DNA of 64,000 bases. Origin: Lachnospiraceae bacterium (GTDB lineage Bacteria; Bacillota; Clostridia; Lachnospirales; Lachnospiraceae). A program made the translations under genes and the position numbers. The notes beneath the pieces were generated by a model. That model was not told the DNA's origin and made no database searches. It was given only the letters and a program-made list of their open reading frames with translations. This document shows positions 37,018 to 45,095 of the stretch, piece after piece (position 1 is the stretch's first letter; the number at the start of each line of letters is the position of its first letter). The DNA lies in NCBI GenBank assembly GCA_024693845.1, contig JAILKJ010000066.1, forward strand, positions 1 to 64,000, given 5' to 3'.

Positions 37018-38528
37018 GACTTTGCCCCTCTGTACAGCCGGGAAAAGAGCCGGCCGTTAATGATATAGATATCATGCGGGTCATCCTCTCTGACCGCAAT
37101 ATAGTCCCCGGGATTGCCGGAATAGTACTTCTCCTCATCCCAGGCGGTAAACAGCTTCACGTGATCGGAAAGCGGCTTTGCAAAGATCCTGACATCCCCC
37201 TGGCTCAGGATGGATCCGGCAAACTTCAGGACGCCCTTTTTCTCCCCCGTTATGACATCCCTGATACTGGGTTCATACTCAAAGGTTTTGTCGTAAGGCT
37301 CATCCACCGCTTTGTAGCTGCTCTCCAGCTTCTGCTTTTTGATGGGATAGACCTCCCCTTCGACACCGATCATGAGGTAGGTATCCTCTTCGATGCTGAT
37401 ATTGATGTCTCCCTCCAGAGTTCTGATCTCAACCGTGGTATCTGCGGGAAAAACATCCGTCAGCTTCACATATCCCAGGTGCTGCTGGGTCTTTTCATAC
37501 AGCTCCATATCCGATGTATCCAGCGTAGTCTCTCTGGCATAGATGATCCGGAACATGGACAGATACTCATCCAGTCTCCCGGTGAATACCTCCGAGATCA
37601 GCTGCTCCGGCTCCTTCTCGCTTCCGAATACCTCCGCCAGTTTTTCGGGACGTACAGTACCTCCCGCCTTGGTGATGTGGCCTCCGCCTCCGCCGATACC
37701 TTCTGCCAGGAAAGCGGCAAGCTCATTGGCATGTACCTCCTTGATGCAGCTTCTGACGGAGAACTTGATCTCCTGGGGGCTGACGTAGTAGGCAAGACAG
37801 ATATCCACCCCCACCGTCTCCATGGAGAAGTCGCTGATCACACCCAGGATGTTGGGATCACACCGGTCGGCACGGATCAAAAGGTATTTGTTGGCTCCGT
37901 GATAATCGTATTCCAGGATGGCCTTTCCGGTGATCTTCAGCTCATCCAGAGAGATGTTGGAGTTACTCATCTTCGTGATAATGCTTTTATTGACGGGAAG
38001 TGCATCCCGCATATCCTTATCCAGGGGATGGGATACCTCGGAGAGCTTGTTGGTATCCGTAAACAGGCCGTAGTAAAGGGCCGTGGAAAGGAGGATATCC
38101 TCTTCGGGCTGAAGCCCCTCTTCCCGGATCATATCCCACAGGATCGTGGCACAGCTGCCCATGCTGCTTCTCACCTCGGAAAGAGGGGGAAGCATGACGG
38201 TGGTCTGGTGATGATCGATGACCGCTATATTTTTCGCTTTTGCCGCAGTGACATTCCTCTGACCGTATTGGCAGTCCACCGTCACCAGGAGCTCGGCCTC
38301 CTCATCAAAGTCCGGCTCATAATGCACGGGGACCTTCAGCTCCTCCTTCATGATCAGAAGGTTACTCTTTGTAAGCATATTTCGGCCGCGATATATGAAT
38401 CGCGGCCTTTTTCCCATCCTGTTCAGATACCACCAGAGCGCATATCCCGAGGAAAGTGCATCCGCATCGGGATTGTCATGGCACTGGATCACAATGTCAT
38501 CAAATACCAGCAGTTCCTTCAGCTTCAT
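37014..38528 (-). CDS. DHH/DHHA1 phosphoesterase with extra C-terminal domain
   Basis: 504 residues. DHH motifs: HDNPDADAL (17-25), TVDC with D85, and IDHHQT with D105-H106-H107; DHHA1 has GIGGGGGHITKAGGTV (~275-290). Residues 1-~325 are thus a full NrnA/GdpP-type manganese phosphoesterase of the kind that cuts oligoribonucleotides, pAp, or linear or cyclic dinucleotides. The last ~170 residues (VRIFAKPLSDHVKLFTAWDE, PGDYIAVREDDPHDIYIING) are not part of that family and I do not recognise them. GGGAGG precedes the ATG. The ATG overlaps the stop of a 21-codon ORF upstream and its stop overlaps the TIR start, giving a tight cluster. Confidence 0.88.
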   Translation of the reverse strand: MKLKELLVFDDIVIQCHDNPDADALSSGYALWWYLNRMGKRPRFIYRGRNMLTKSNLLIMKEELKVPVHYEPDFDEEAELLVTVDCQYGQRNVTAAKAKNIAVIDHHQTTVMLPPLSEVRSSMGSCATILWDMIREEGLQPEEDILLSTALYYGLFTDTNKLSEVSHPLDKDMRDALPVNKSIITKMSNSNISLDELKITGKAILEYDYHGANKYLLIRADRCDPNILGVISDFSMETVGVDICLAYYVSPQEIKFSVRSCIKEVHANELAAFLAEGIGGGGGHITKAGGTVRPEKLAEVFGSEKEPEQLISEVFTGRLDEYLSMFRIIYARETTLDTSDMELYEKTQQHLGYVKLTDVFPADTTVEIRTLEGDINISIEEDTYLMIGVEGEVYPIKKQKLESSYKAVDEPYDKTFEYEPSIRDVITGEKKGVLKFAGSILSQGDVRIFAKPLSDHVKLFTAWDEEKYYSGNPGDYIAVREDDPHDIYIINGRLFSRLYRGAKS

Positions 38529-38590
38529 GCCAATCCTCCCGGGCCTTCCTTTTTCACAAAGCAGTCCTCTGTGATCTTCTGTTCACTCAT
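38525..38590 (-). CDS. Possible 21-residue leader ORF ahead of the DHH gene
   Basis: ATG at 38588-38590 with GAGGTAACAGT directly upstream as a plausible ribosome site. It encodes MSEQKITEDCFVKKEGPGGL and a final Ala, then TGA overlapping the DHH start as ATGA. The DHH ribosome site (GGGAGG) lies inside it. It may couple translation or be a small conserved peptide; it may also be chance. Confidence 0.4.
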   Translation of the reverse strand: MSEQKITEDCFVKKEGPGGLA

Positions 38591-38629
38591 ACTGTTACCT
38601 CTTCGGTTATATGTTTAAATTTTGTAAGA

Positions 38630-39994
38630 TCAATCGTTTTCCAGACCGGATGTATAAAAGGTGTAGGTGTGCTTTCCGTGCTTCTTGGACTCGTACATGG
38701 CAGCATCCGTCTTTTCGAACAGGTTCTCCGGACCGGATGCATCCTGTCCGCTTACGATACCCACGCTGATGGATATGGAGGGTAGTCCGTCCTCCGTATC
38801 TGCCAGTTCCTGATTGATCTGCTCCATCTTCGACTCTATGAGTTTGCGTCCCATGGCGGCGGAATGCATCACGAAAACAACGAATTCATCTCCGCCGATA
38901 CGGCAAATGCAGTCTTCATCCCGGAACACCTTCTTAAGGATGTTCACAAGTTTGATAAGGACCTTATCGCCGGCCTCATGACCATAGGTATCATTGATGC
39001 TCTTGAAATTGTCCACATCAAACAGCATCATGTAGGTATCCTCCAGATCCACACTCTCCAGCATGAGATCATAGCCCGCACGGTTGAACGCTCCGGTCAG
39101 CTCATCATGGGAGGCCATAAAGCTGAGGTTCGCCAGATTTGTTTTGTTCTTCTGATACATCTTGTTGTAGGCAGAAGCAAGATACTTAAACTCTCTGGAG
39201 CCGATCTCCGGTATCGGCAGATCCTCCCTGATCTTTCCCACTGCGTTCAAAACCGGATTGATGGCAAGGAGCGTGGTCAGGAAAAGTAAAAAGAACACAA
39301 GTCCCGCTTCGATCAGGATGGACATTCTGACCGTCTGAAGGTCAGCGCTGAGTGCCTCAAACTGGACTTCTTCGTTAGCATTTGCTAACTTCTCCACCTC
39401 TTCCAGGCTCTCCTGCATGTTCGTTCTGATCTGATCCTTTCTCCCATAATACTCTTCGCTGAGAACCAGCTCCGTGGCGCGCCTCATTTTTTCCTGCGGT
39501 GAAAGATCGGCATCTTCTTCGCTGAGCTTCACGTCACTGAGGATCTCGGGACAATCCGAAAGGTCATATTCCTTTGCTTCCAGCACAAGCCGCATGGCAT
39601 AGTATTCCAGATCCATCAGCTCTATGGAATCATTTAACGCCTGCTGAAGCTCACCCCGTGCCGCATCGGTGCCATCAACGATCTGCATCTTTTCAATGGC
39701 TTCTTCCCTTCTCCTGGACTCGAGGGCCTCTTTGAAATAATTGTCCATAAAGCGGCGATCCCCGGCCACCGTAAAACGCTGAACCTGCTCGGTCAGATAG
39801 TCGGAGGCATTCATCAGCTCATAGGCCGCCTTTTGCAGATCCGAATTCTGATCGAAAGCCACTGATACATCCAGAAAGGTTTCCGTCAGTCGGAATGTTG
39901 CATGAACTACCGTGCCCGAAAAGATCACAATGACGATTACCAGCCACAGGTGCAACAGTCGGTGCGATATTCCCCTCTTTTTGTTTGAGTTCAT
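38630..39994 (-). CDS. Membrane diguanylate cyclase with helical periplasmic-type sensor
   Basis: 454 residues from the ATG at 39992-39994 (GGAGG 6 nt upstream; a longer in-frame TTG start is weak). Two TMs (~15-35 and ~225-245) enclose a ~190-residue all-helical acidic domain (ASDYLTEQVQRFTVAGDRRF) resembling four-helix CHASE3-type sensors. GGDEF follows: LTGAFNRAGYD, FDVDNFKSINDTYGHEAGDK, and GGDEF at 367-371. RDED five residues upstream fits the RxxD inhibitory site, so product feedback is expected. This contrasts with the cyclase at 3392. The stop lies 40 bp before the small ORF and DHH gene on the same strand, so co-transcription with DHH and TIR is possible. Confidence 0.9.
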   Translation of the reverse strand: MNSNKKRGISHRLLHLWLVIVIVIFSGTVVHATFRLTETFLDVSVAFDQNSDLQKAAYELMNASDYLTEQVQRFTVAGDRRFMDNYFKEALESRRREEAIEKMQIVDGTDAARGELQQALNDSIELMDLEYYAMRLVLEAKEYDLSDCPEILSDVKLSEEDADLSPQEKMRRATELVLSEEYYGRKDQIRTNMQESLEEVEKLANANEEVQFEALSADLQTVRMSILIEAGLVFFLLFLTTLLAINPVLNAVGKIREDLPIPEIGSREFKYLASAYNKMYQKNKTNLANLSFMASHDELTGAFNRAGYDLMLESVDLEDTYMMLFDVDNFKSINDTYGHEAGDKVLIKLVNILKKVFRDEDCICRIGGDEFVVFVMHSAAMGRKLIESKMEQINQELADTEDGLPSISISVGIVSGQDASGPENLFEKTDAAMYESKKHGKHTYTFYTSGLEND

Positions 39995-40101
39995 AGTCTT
40001 CCTCCGTGATCTCAAATATATCCCTGTATCAAGGCTGCCGGATAATGACAGTCAGCATCATTACTTTACCACGAACAGGGCATTTTTACCACCTCAAAAT
40101 C

Positions 40102-40749
40102 CTATAGCAGATCCGGCAGCTGCCTGATGGAATCCATAACAAAATCCGCTCCGGCAGCGAGCAGACTCTCTCTGTCGGAATTTCCGTAGGTCACGCCACA
40201 GGCGAAGGTGCCGGCGCTTTTTCCCATCATAACATCCACCGGCATATCTCCTACCACGATGGCCTGTTCCGGCTGCAGGGACAGCTCCTCCAGGGTTTTC
40301 AATACAGGATCGGGATACGGTTTCAGCCTCTCTGTATCCTCTCCGCAGAGGATGTATTGAAAGTCTTCCCGCATCCCCCATCCGTCCAGGAATTCCAGCA
40401 AAGACTTCCTGTTTCTCGCCGTTGCTATGGTTATTATGATATTTCTTTCCTTCAGCTTCGCAAGCACCTCATCCACGCCGTCAAAGCGCTCCGGCGGCAT
40501 CACTTTTATCTGCTCATCGAATCTTCTTCTGTATTCCGCAACCAGATCTTCCAGGATCTCCTCACGGATACCGGGATACAGCTTCAGAAAGCCCGCCTTA
40601 GCGGTCAGTCCTATGGTGGAAGCACAGGTCTCCTCATCCTTCACCTCAAGGCCCGCATTTTTCATAGTGGCCTGCTTTGCCGTCACGATGGCCTTCCTGG
40701 TATCCGCCAGCGTCCCGTCAAAATCAAATATCACAGCGCGAATGTTCAT
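40102..40749 (-). CDS. HAD-superfamily phosphatase (phosphoglycolate phosphatase-like)
   Basis: 215 residues from the ATG at 40747-40749 (GAGG 8 nt upstream). The first residues MNIRAVIFDFDGTLADT are the HAD motif I. Helical cap at ~15-85; motif II ITIATARNRKS; motif III Lys in ERLKPYPDPVLKTLEEL; motif IV VVGDMPVDVMMGKSAG. Cap type 1 suggests a PGP/Gph-like phosphatase acting on small phosphates; the substrate is unknown. An ATG nine codons earlier has AGGTGA, but that site is buried in a palindrome, so I prefer the inner start. A short minus-strand unit with its own promoter. Confidence 0.85.
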   Translation of the reverse strand: MNIRAVIFDFDGTLADTRKAIVTAKQATMKNAGLEVKDEETCASTIGLTAKAGFLKLYPGIREEILEDLVAEYRRRFDEQIKVMPPERFDGVDEVLAKLKERNIIITIATARNRKSLLEFLDGWGMREDFQYILCGEDTERLKPYPDPVLKTLEELSLQPEQAIVVGDMPVDVMMGKSAGTFACGVTYGNSDRESLLAAGADFVMDSIRQLPDLL

Positions 40750-40782
40750 TACTTTTTCCTCATTTTTTATCGGCATAAAAAA

Positions 40783-40823
40783 TCACCTCATGTATATTAT
40801 ACATAAGGTGACTCGATTGAAAA
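40783..40823 (-). promoter_or_regulatory. Palindrome-covered promoter of the HAD gene
   Basis: TTTTCA (40818-40823), 16-bp spacer and TATAAT (40796-40801) on the minus strand. The -10 box sits in the centre of a 29-bp dyad with 14-bp arms (TCACCTCATGTATA at 40783-40796, TATACATAAGGTGA at 40798-40811, one mismatch), followed by TTTTTT. It could be an operator or, read as RNA, a terminator hairpin for the gene upstream. Confidence 0.5.
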
Positions 40824-40939
40824 CCCTCTGGATTTACTGTTGTGTAATCTTCTTTCTCTTTCTTATCCTTTTCAGTTTTTGGGCAAGTTCCTTTGCGACA
40901 TCCGACGGGGCAAATAAGAATTGATCATAGTTGTCATCA

Positions 40940-41590
40940 TCATCCCCAATACGGTATGAACAACTGATAGACAACTGCGATCACAAGGGACAGCCCCAGC
41001 TCCAACGCCATCTCTTTCGGTTTTCTCATAAGAACGACGACGCCGGTCAGCCAGGTTATCACCTCAAGTAGATGTGTTACATAGAAGCCCTGGGTGATCA
41101 GAAACGCCTGGGAGAATAATACTCCCAGAATGCAGGCGGATATCAGGATCGCCATGATCCCCTTTCCCTTTGCATACCAGCAGAAAAATGCCGGCAGGGG
41201 TGAAACGAAGGCTACAGCGATCCATATCATCATATAAGTCCGGGGCAGAAATCCCAAAACAAAATTGCTGTACAGATAGTATCCCGCCACCATACTGAGA
41301 AAAAAAACAAATGAATTGATGGCGGCCCGGACAGGCGTACTTGCGTACACCGACAGGATCGTTCCCAGCAGGATCCATATGGCAAACCTTCCGAAGTAAT
41401 TCCCGATATCAAGCCGCTGAAAAATATACGGCATCTCATTAACAGCCCCGGAGTCAAGCCATTTCTGCATGACTCCGAGGGCAATACCGGCGATGGCGCA
41501 GATGACGCTGATTAGTATCTTACTGCCCATGGATAATTCTTCTTCCGGTTTTCTGATATCGGATAATGCTTTATCAATCCTGTCTTTCAT
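40940..41590 (-). CDS. DUF6518-like integral membrane protein
   Basis: 216 residues: a charged N-terminus (~1-20) and about seven hydrophobic segments. Features are ICAIAGIALGVMQKWLDSG, an RLDIGNYFGRFAIWILLGT segment, AAINSFVFFLSMVAGYYLY, FLPRTYMMIWI and FCWYAKGKGIMAILISA. These resemble small Firmicutes membrane proteins classed as DUF6518, from memory. No catalytic or transport motif is visible. It starts 4 bp after rsgA and is likely co-transcribed; the ribosome site is weak (GGGATTAAAGAA), which fits translational coupling. Confidence 0.7.
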   Translation of the reverse strand: MKDRIDKALSDIRKPEEELSMGSKILISVICAIAGIALGVMQKWLDSGAVNEMPYIFQRLDIGNYFGRFAIWILLGTILSVYASTPVRAAINSFVFFLSMVAGYYLYSNFVLGFLPRTYMMIWIAVAFVSPLPAFFCWYAKGKGIMAILISACILGVLFSQAFLITQGFYVTHLLEVITWLTGVVVLMRKPKEMALELGLSLVIAVVYQLFIPYWG

Positions 41591-41594
41591 TTCT

Positions 41595-42614
41595 TTAATC
41601 CCACATATTTCTCTTGTTACTCTTCTTGTAGGCTTTGGCCCACTTCGATATCTCTTTTTTCATGGCATAGTTCCTGGTATTCTCTTTGCCCAGATTTTTA
41701 TACAGCTCGTAGCGCTCTGCGGATAATTCTCCGCTTGCGATAGCTGCTTTGATGGCGCAGCCCGGCTCGGTATCATGCCTGCAGTTGCTGAACCTGCATC
41801 TGCTCTCCAGCTCCGGGATGTCCGAGAAGGTCTCATCGATCCCTTCCTGCACATTTGCCATACCCACTTCACGCATACCCGGTGTATCTATGATGGTAAC
41901 ACCATTTGAAAGATCTATCAATTTTCTGTAGGTGGTCGTATGTCTTCCCTTGTCATCATCCTCCCTGATGGCGGATGTTTTCATGGTTTCTTCCCCGGTT
42001 ACGGAATTGATCAAGGTGGATTTCCCCGCGCCGGAAGAGCCCATCAGACAGATGGTAGTTCCGGGTACCATATACTCCTCCAGTTCATCAAGACCGATAC
42101 CGTAAAGTGCGGAAATAGCATGAACCCTAACTTTATCGGAGATCTGCTCCACCTCTCTTACATATCGTCCCACGTTTGCACAAAGGTCAGATTTCGTAAG
42201 GATCACTACGGGCGTTGCGCCACCCTGCAGGGCAATACTCACATATCTGGCGATACGGTTATAGTTGTAGTCTTCGTTGAGGGACGTGACGATGAACAGA
42301 TAGTCCACGTTGGCTACCATATACTGCATCACTCCGGTTTTCGCCTGATCAGGTCTTTGCAAAAAGCTTTGCCTCTCGCAAACGGAAAGGATCACGGAAT
42401 CTCCCCGGTCGTTATACCTGAATGTCACATAATCTCCCACGACCGGAAAGTTCTCGGCATCTTCTTCATAAAAACTGCCTTTCAGCTTCGCCGGGAACTC
42501 CTGCTCACCGTATCTGATCTTATAGCTGTTTTTGCTGACCTCTGAGATCCTTCCCTGTTTTTCATCACTATTAAGGTCTCTTTGTGTTTCTTTTCTGATT
42601 TTGATATTATTCAT
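41595..42614 (-). CDS. rsgA: Ribosome small subunit-dependent GTPase RsgA
   Basis: 339 residues. An N-terminal OB fold (~20-85: GRISEVSKNSYKIRYG, PVVGDYVTFRY) is followed by the circularly permuted GTPase with motifs in G4-G1-G3 order: ILTKSDL, LMGSSGAGKSTLIN, then TTYRKL (switch I) and IDTPGMREV. The C-terminal zinc site is CRFSNCRHDTEPGC. It assists late 30S maturation. The family is usually ~290-350 residues, so this is full length. GGAG lies 9 nt before the ATG. It precedes the DUF6518-like gene. Confidence 0.93.
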   Translation of the reverse strand: MNNIKIRKETQRDLNSDEKQGRISEVSKNSYKIRYGEQEFPAKLKGSFYEEDAENFPVVGDYVTFRYNDRGDSVILSVCERQSFLQRPDQAKTGVMQYMVANVDYLFIVTSLNEDYNYNRIARYVSIALQGGATPVVILTKSDLCANVGRYVREVEQISDKVRVHAISALYGIGLDELEEYMVPGTTICLMGSSGAGKSTLINSVTGEETMKTSAIREDDDKGRHTTTYRKLIDLSNGVTIIDTPGMREVGMANVQEGIDETFSDIPELESRCRFSNCRHDTEPGCAIKAAIASGELSAERYELYKNLGKENTRNYAMKKEISKWAKAYKKSNKRNMWD

Positions 42615-43073
42615 TTTTTTCTCTCCATTTTCATTTCTCTTTCGTTGTTACTTCGACAATGTAGGGTTGGCGTAAAGCGGCCAAAGTAATCAAGTAACAT
42701 GTATGGAGACCTCATATCGTGGATATCGCCCGAAAAAAGGCAAAAGAAAACCGCGACAAAACTGCCACGGTCCAAAGTCATATTCTTTCCTGTCAAAGAT
42801 CAGGAGTGTTTCAAAACAGATTACTGCAAACCGAGGTCTTCATACGATATACACTTGCAACTTCATTTTTCATCACAATCATCATACATACCTCGCTTTC
42901 TTCCGGATTTGGCTTTTCTCAGCCCTACGTTCGGAAGTATAACAGTATCCGTTTTGCTTGTCAACCGAATAACGTTTTTGTTCTTTTTCGCTCCACTTTC
43001 ATCGGACAATATCCCCGGCTCTGTGTTATACTGACATAGAAACCGACAGTCATACATACAAAGGAGGTTCACC
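42615..43073. other. Divergent intergenic region between rsgA and the tautomerase gene
   Basis: About 460 bp with no gene I can support: short frames exist but lack ribosome sites and protein-like composition. It holds an 8-bp inverted repeat TGTTACTT / AAGTAACA (42646-42653 and 42692-42699) near the rsgA start and the promoter of the tautomerase gene at the right end. Confidence 0.5.
43003..43032 (+). promoter_or_regulatory. Extended -10 promoter of the tautomerase unit
   Basis: CGGACA (43003-43008), 18-bp spacer and TATACT (43027-43032) with an upstream TGT, forming an extended -10 element. The start codon is 42 bp further on. Confidence 0.6.
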
Positions 43074-43418
43074 ATGCCGTTTATTGACACAAAAACAAAT
43101 GTAACCGTAACAAAAGAAAAGGAAACTCAGATCAAGGAGCGCCTGGGAAAGGCCATTTCCATCATCCCCGGCAAAAGTGAAAGCTGGCTGATGGTGGCAG
43201 TACAGGGCGATGTACCCATGTATTTCAGGGGAGACGACTCCCAGCCGGTGGCCTTTGTGGAAGTAAAGATCTTCGGTAATGCTTCACCGGATGTTTACAA
43301 CAAGATGACCGCCGAACTGACAAGTATCTACGGAGATGTTCTGGGCGTAGCCCCTGATCACATGTATATCCGTTATTTCGGCTCCTCAGACTGGGGCTGG
43401 AACGGAAGCAATTTCTGA
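43074..43418 (+). CDS. Phenylpyruvate tautomerase / MIF-family protein
   Basis: 114 residues, the usual MIF length. Pro2 directly after the initiator Met is the catalytic base of the tautomerase superfamily. MIF-type segments follow: KERLGKAISIIPGKSESWLM, YFRGDDSQPVAFVEVKIFG and HMYIRYFGSSDWGWNGSNF. The family tautomerises phenylpyruvate or related enols; the physiological role in bacteria is poorly known. AAGGAGG lies 7 nt before the ATG. Its stop overlaps the start of a 30-codon ORF (TGATG), and a PgeF-type gene follows. Confidence 0.88.
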   Translation: MPFIDTKTNVTVTKEKETQIKERLGKAISIIPGKSESWLMVAVQGDVPMYFRGDDSQPVAFVEVKIFGNASPDVYNKMTAELTSIYGDVLGVAPDHMYIRYFGSSDWGWNGSNF

Positions 43419-43510
43419 TGTTTTCGTCAAAGGATGCCGCCATCAAAGAGCTCTTCGGCCCGTCCTATCTGGACAGCGTTCTGTCGATCGTGTATCGGTA
43501 CTCTTCATAA
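43418..43510 (+). CDS. Possible 30-residue ORF coupled to the tautomerase gene
   Basis: The ATG at 43418-43420 overlaps the tautomerase stop as TGATG. It encodes MFSSKDAAIKELFGPSYLDS and a further VLSIVYRYSS, then TAA. The composition is protein-like and helical, but no family is recognised. It could be a small coupled peptide or the 5' remnant of a lost gene; 34 bp follow before the PgeF start. Confidence 0.4.
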   Translation: MFSSKDAAIKELFGPSYLDSVLSIVYRYSS

Positions 43511-43544
43511 GTTGCAGTTATTTTTTCGGGACAAAGGAGCGAAT

Positions 43545-44279
43545 ATGGAGCCATACAGAAGCTTTGAACAAATATGCGAACGCGGCGCAACGGCCGGCTT
43601 TACAACAGGCCTTTGCGGCGAATGGACGAAGGAGCGGTTTGAAAGGCTGGCGGCCTTGTTTGAAAAGAAGGCAGATCGCCTCATCGTCGCAGACCAGAAG
43701 CATACGGGTAAGGTACTTTTTGTCGACGATAAGGACGCGGGAAAAGGAATCTGCAGACCTTATGACGGCGCGCCTTTCGATGCCATGATCACAGATACGC
43801 CCGGTCTGATGCTCTGTGTTCATACGGCGGACTGTGTTCCCATTGCGATGTTGGATCCTGTCAGGAAAGCCATCGGCATCGTACACAGCGGCTGGGCCGG
43901 CTCGTCCAAACGCATAGCCGGAAAGACTGTCCGCAACATGGCAGAATCCTTCGGCAGCGATCCAAAGGATATCCTATGTTGTATCGGCCCATATAATCAT
44001 GTGTGCTGTTATGAGGTGGGTGAAGATGTGAGAGAGGCCTTTTTATCTTCCTTCAGCAAAAGTGAATGCGAGGATTTTTTCTCAAAGAAAGAGACAGAAG
44101 GAAAATACATGCTGGACATGGGAAAGGCGATCCGGCTTTCCCTGCAGCAGGAAGGGATCCGCACAGAGAATATCTTTGACACAGACCGGTGTACCTGCCA
44201 TACCACGGACCTTCCCTCCTACCGCCGCACAGGCGATAAGAAGGAGCAGATCCTGAGTTTCATCATGCTTCCTGTTTAG
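43545..44279 (+). CDS. pgeF: Laccase-domain protein, PgeF/YfiH type
   Basis: 244 residues from the ATG at 43545, with AAAGGAG 6 nt upstream; longer in-frame starts lack a site. Family motifs: KHTGKVLFVDDKDAG, HTADCVPIAMLDP, GIVHSGWAGSSKRIAGK, CIGPYNHVCCYEVGEDV and C-terminal RCTCHTTDLPSYRRTGD. The conserved His, Cys and His form the metal site. PgeF-type proteins are peptidoglycan editing factors; the same family was also described as purine nucleoside phosphorylases/deaminases and as multicopper polyphenol oxidases, so the reaction is unsettled. It converges on the metallo-hydrolase gene with 10 bp between stops. Confidence 0.88.
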   Translation: MEPYRSFEQICERGATAGFTTGLCGEWTKERFERLAALFEKKADRLIVADQKHTGKVLFVDDKDAGKGICRPYDGAPFDAMITDTPGLMLCVHTADCVPIAMLDPVRKAIGIVHSGWAGSSKRIAGKTVRNMAESFGSDPKDILCCIGPYNHVCCYEVGEDVREAFLSSFSKSECEDFFSKKETEGKYMLDMGKAIRLSLQQEGIRTENIFDTDRCTCHTTDLPSYRRTGDKKEQILSFIMLPV

Positions 44280-44289
44280 TTAGCAATCC

Positions 44290-45075
44290 TTAACGAATAT
44301 GCTCCGGCAGATAGACGATCACATTGTCATCCCGCTCGTAGGTCTTGCCTTCCGCCGTCGTAAAGTTATGCTGCACGGCGGTTCCGCCGGACCAGGTATA
44401 AGGCTTGTCTTCCTGCGTCTTTCCATCGCAGATCTCCTGCAGTCCGTTTCGAAGGCAGCGGATCAGAGAGATATCATCCGGGCCGGAGGCATGACCATGC
44501 AGGATAAAGTCAGCTTTCTCCTCCAGGTACATTACCTGATCAAGCTTCTTTATGTATTCTTCCAATGTCAGACAGCCGTCCAGCTGCATCCAGAGATGAT
44601 GGTTGATGGCATCTCCGGTAAAGAGGATCCGATCCTCTTTCAGCAGAAGGAGAATGCTGCCGGGTGTATGTCCCGGAAGAAGAATGGGCTGCAACGTCTT
44701 GCCACCCAGATCCACCTCCTGCCCTGCTTCCAGATCGTGGAAGGGGGGCATTTTACGTCCCTTTTCATCCAGCCATTTCAGAAAATCCGGAGTGCTTGTA
44801 TACTCTTCGGCGATCTTTCTGTCTATGGGATGGATATAACTTCCCTCAAAAAAGATATTCCCGCAGATATGATCCCAGTGCCAGTGGGTGTTGATCACAA
44901 TAAGCGGCAGATCGGTGATCTGTCTGACGGCAGCATTCAGATCATTGTGTCCGTTCATGGTATCGATCACGCAGGCCTTCTTTTCTCCGATCACAAGATA
45001 GCCGGTTGCCTGCCCGGCTTCATCCATCAGATATAAAAATGGACGCAGTTGTTTGATGTTTAAAGGATTTTTCAT
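44290..45075 (-). CDS. Metallo-beta-lactamase-fold hydrolase
   Basis: 261 residues from the ATG at 45073-45075 (AGGAG 7 nt upstream); an earlier in-frame ATG overlaps the upstream stop (ATGA) but has no good site. Metal-site motifs: NTHWHWDHICG (HxHxDH), LPGHTPGSILLLL, FTGDAINHHLW, and ILHGHASGPDD. A glyoxalase II-like or quorum-lactonase-like two-metal hydrolase; the substrate cannot be told. It lies 20 bp behind the Uma2-type nuclease gene, so it is probably co-transcribed from that promoter. Confidence 0.88.
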   Translation of the reverse strand: MKNPLNIKQLRPFLYLMDEAGQATGYLVIGEKKACVIDTMNGHNDLNAAVRQITDLPLIVINTHWHWDHICGNIFFEGSYIHPIDRKIAEEYTSTPDFLKWLDEKGRKMPPFHDLEAGQEVDLGGKTLQPILLPGHTPGSILLLLKEDRILFTGDAINHHLWMQLDGCLTLEEYIKKLDQVMYLEEKADFILHGHASGPDDISLIRCLRNGLQEICDGKTQEDKPYTWSGGTAVQHNFTTAEGKTYERDDNVIVYLPEHIR

Positions 45076-45095
45076 GATTTCGCTCCTCTCCGTAT

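Noticed and set aside
37074..38618. 514-codon plus-strand frame opposite the DHH gene
   Set aside because: Mirror frame of a real gene; no recognisable protein features, while the minus strand encodes a complete DHH/DHHA1 enzyme.
42699..43034. Short plus-strand frames in the rsgA-tautomerase spacer
   Set aside because: No ribosome site, atypical composition, and they overlap the mapped promoter of the tautomerase gene.
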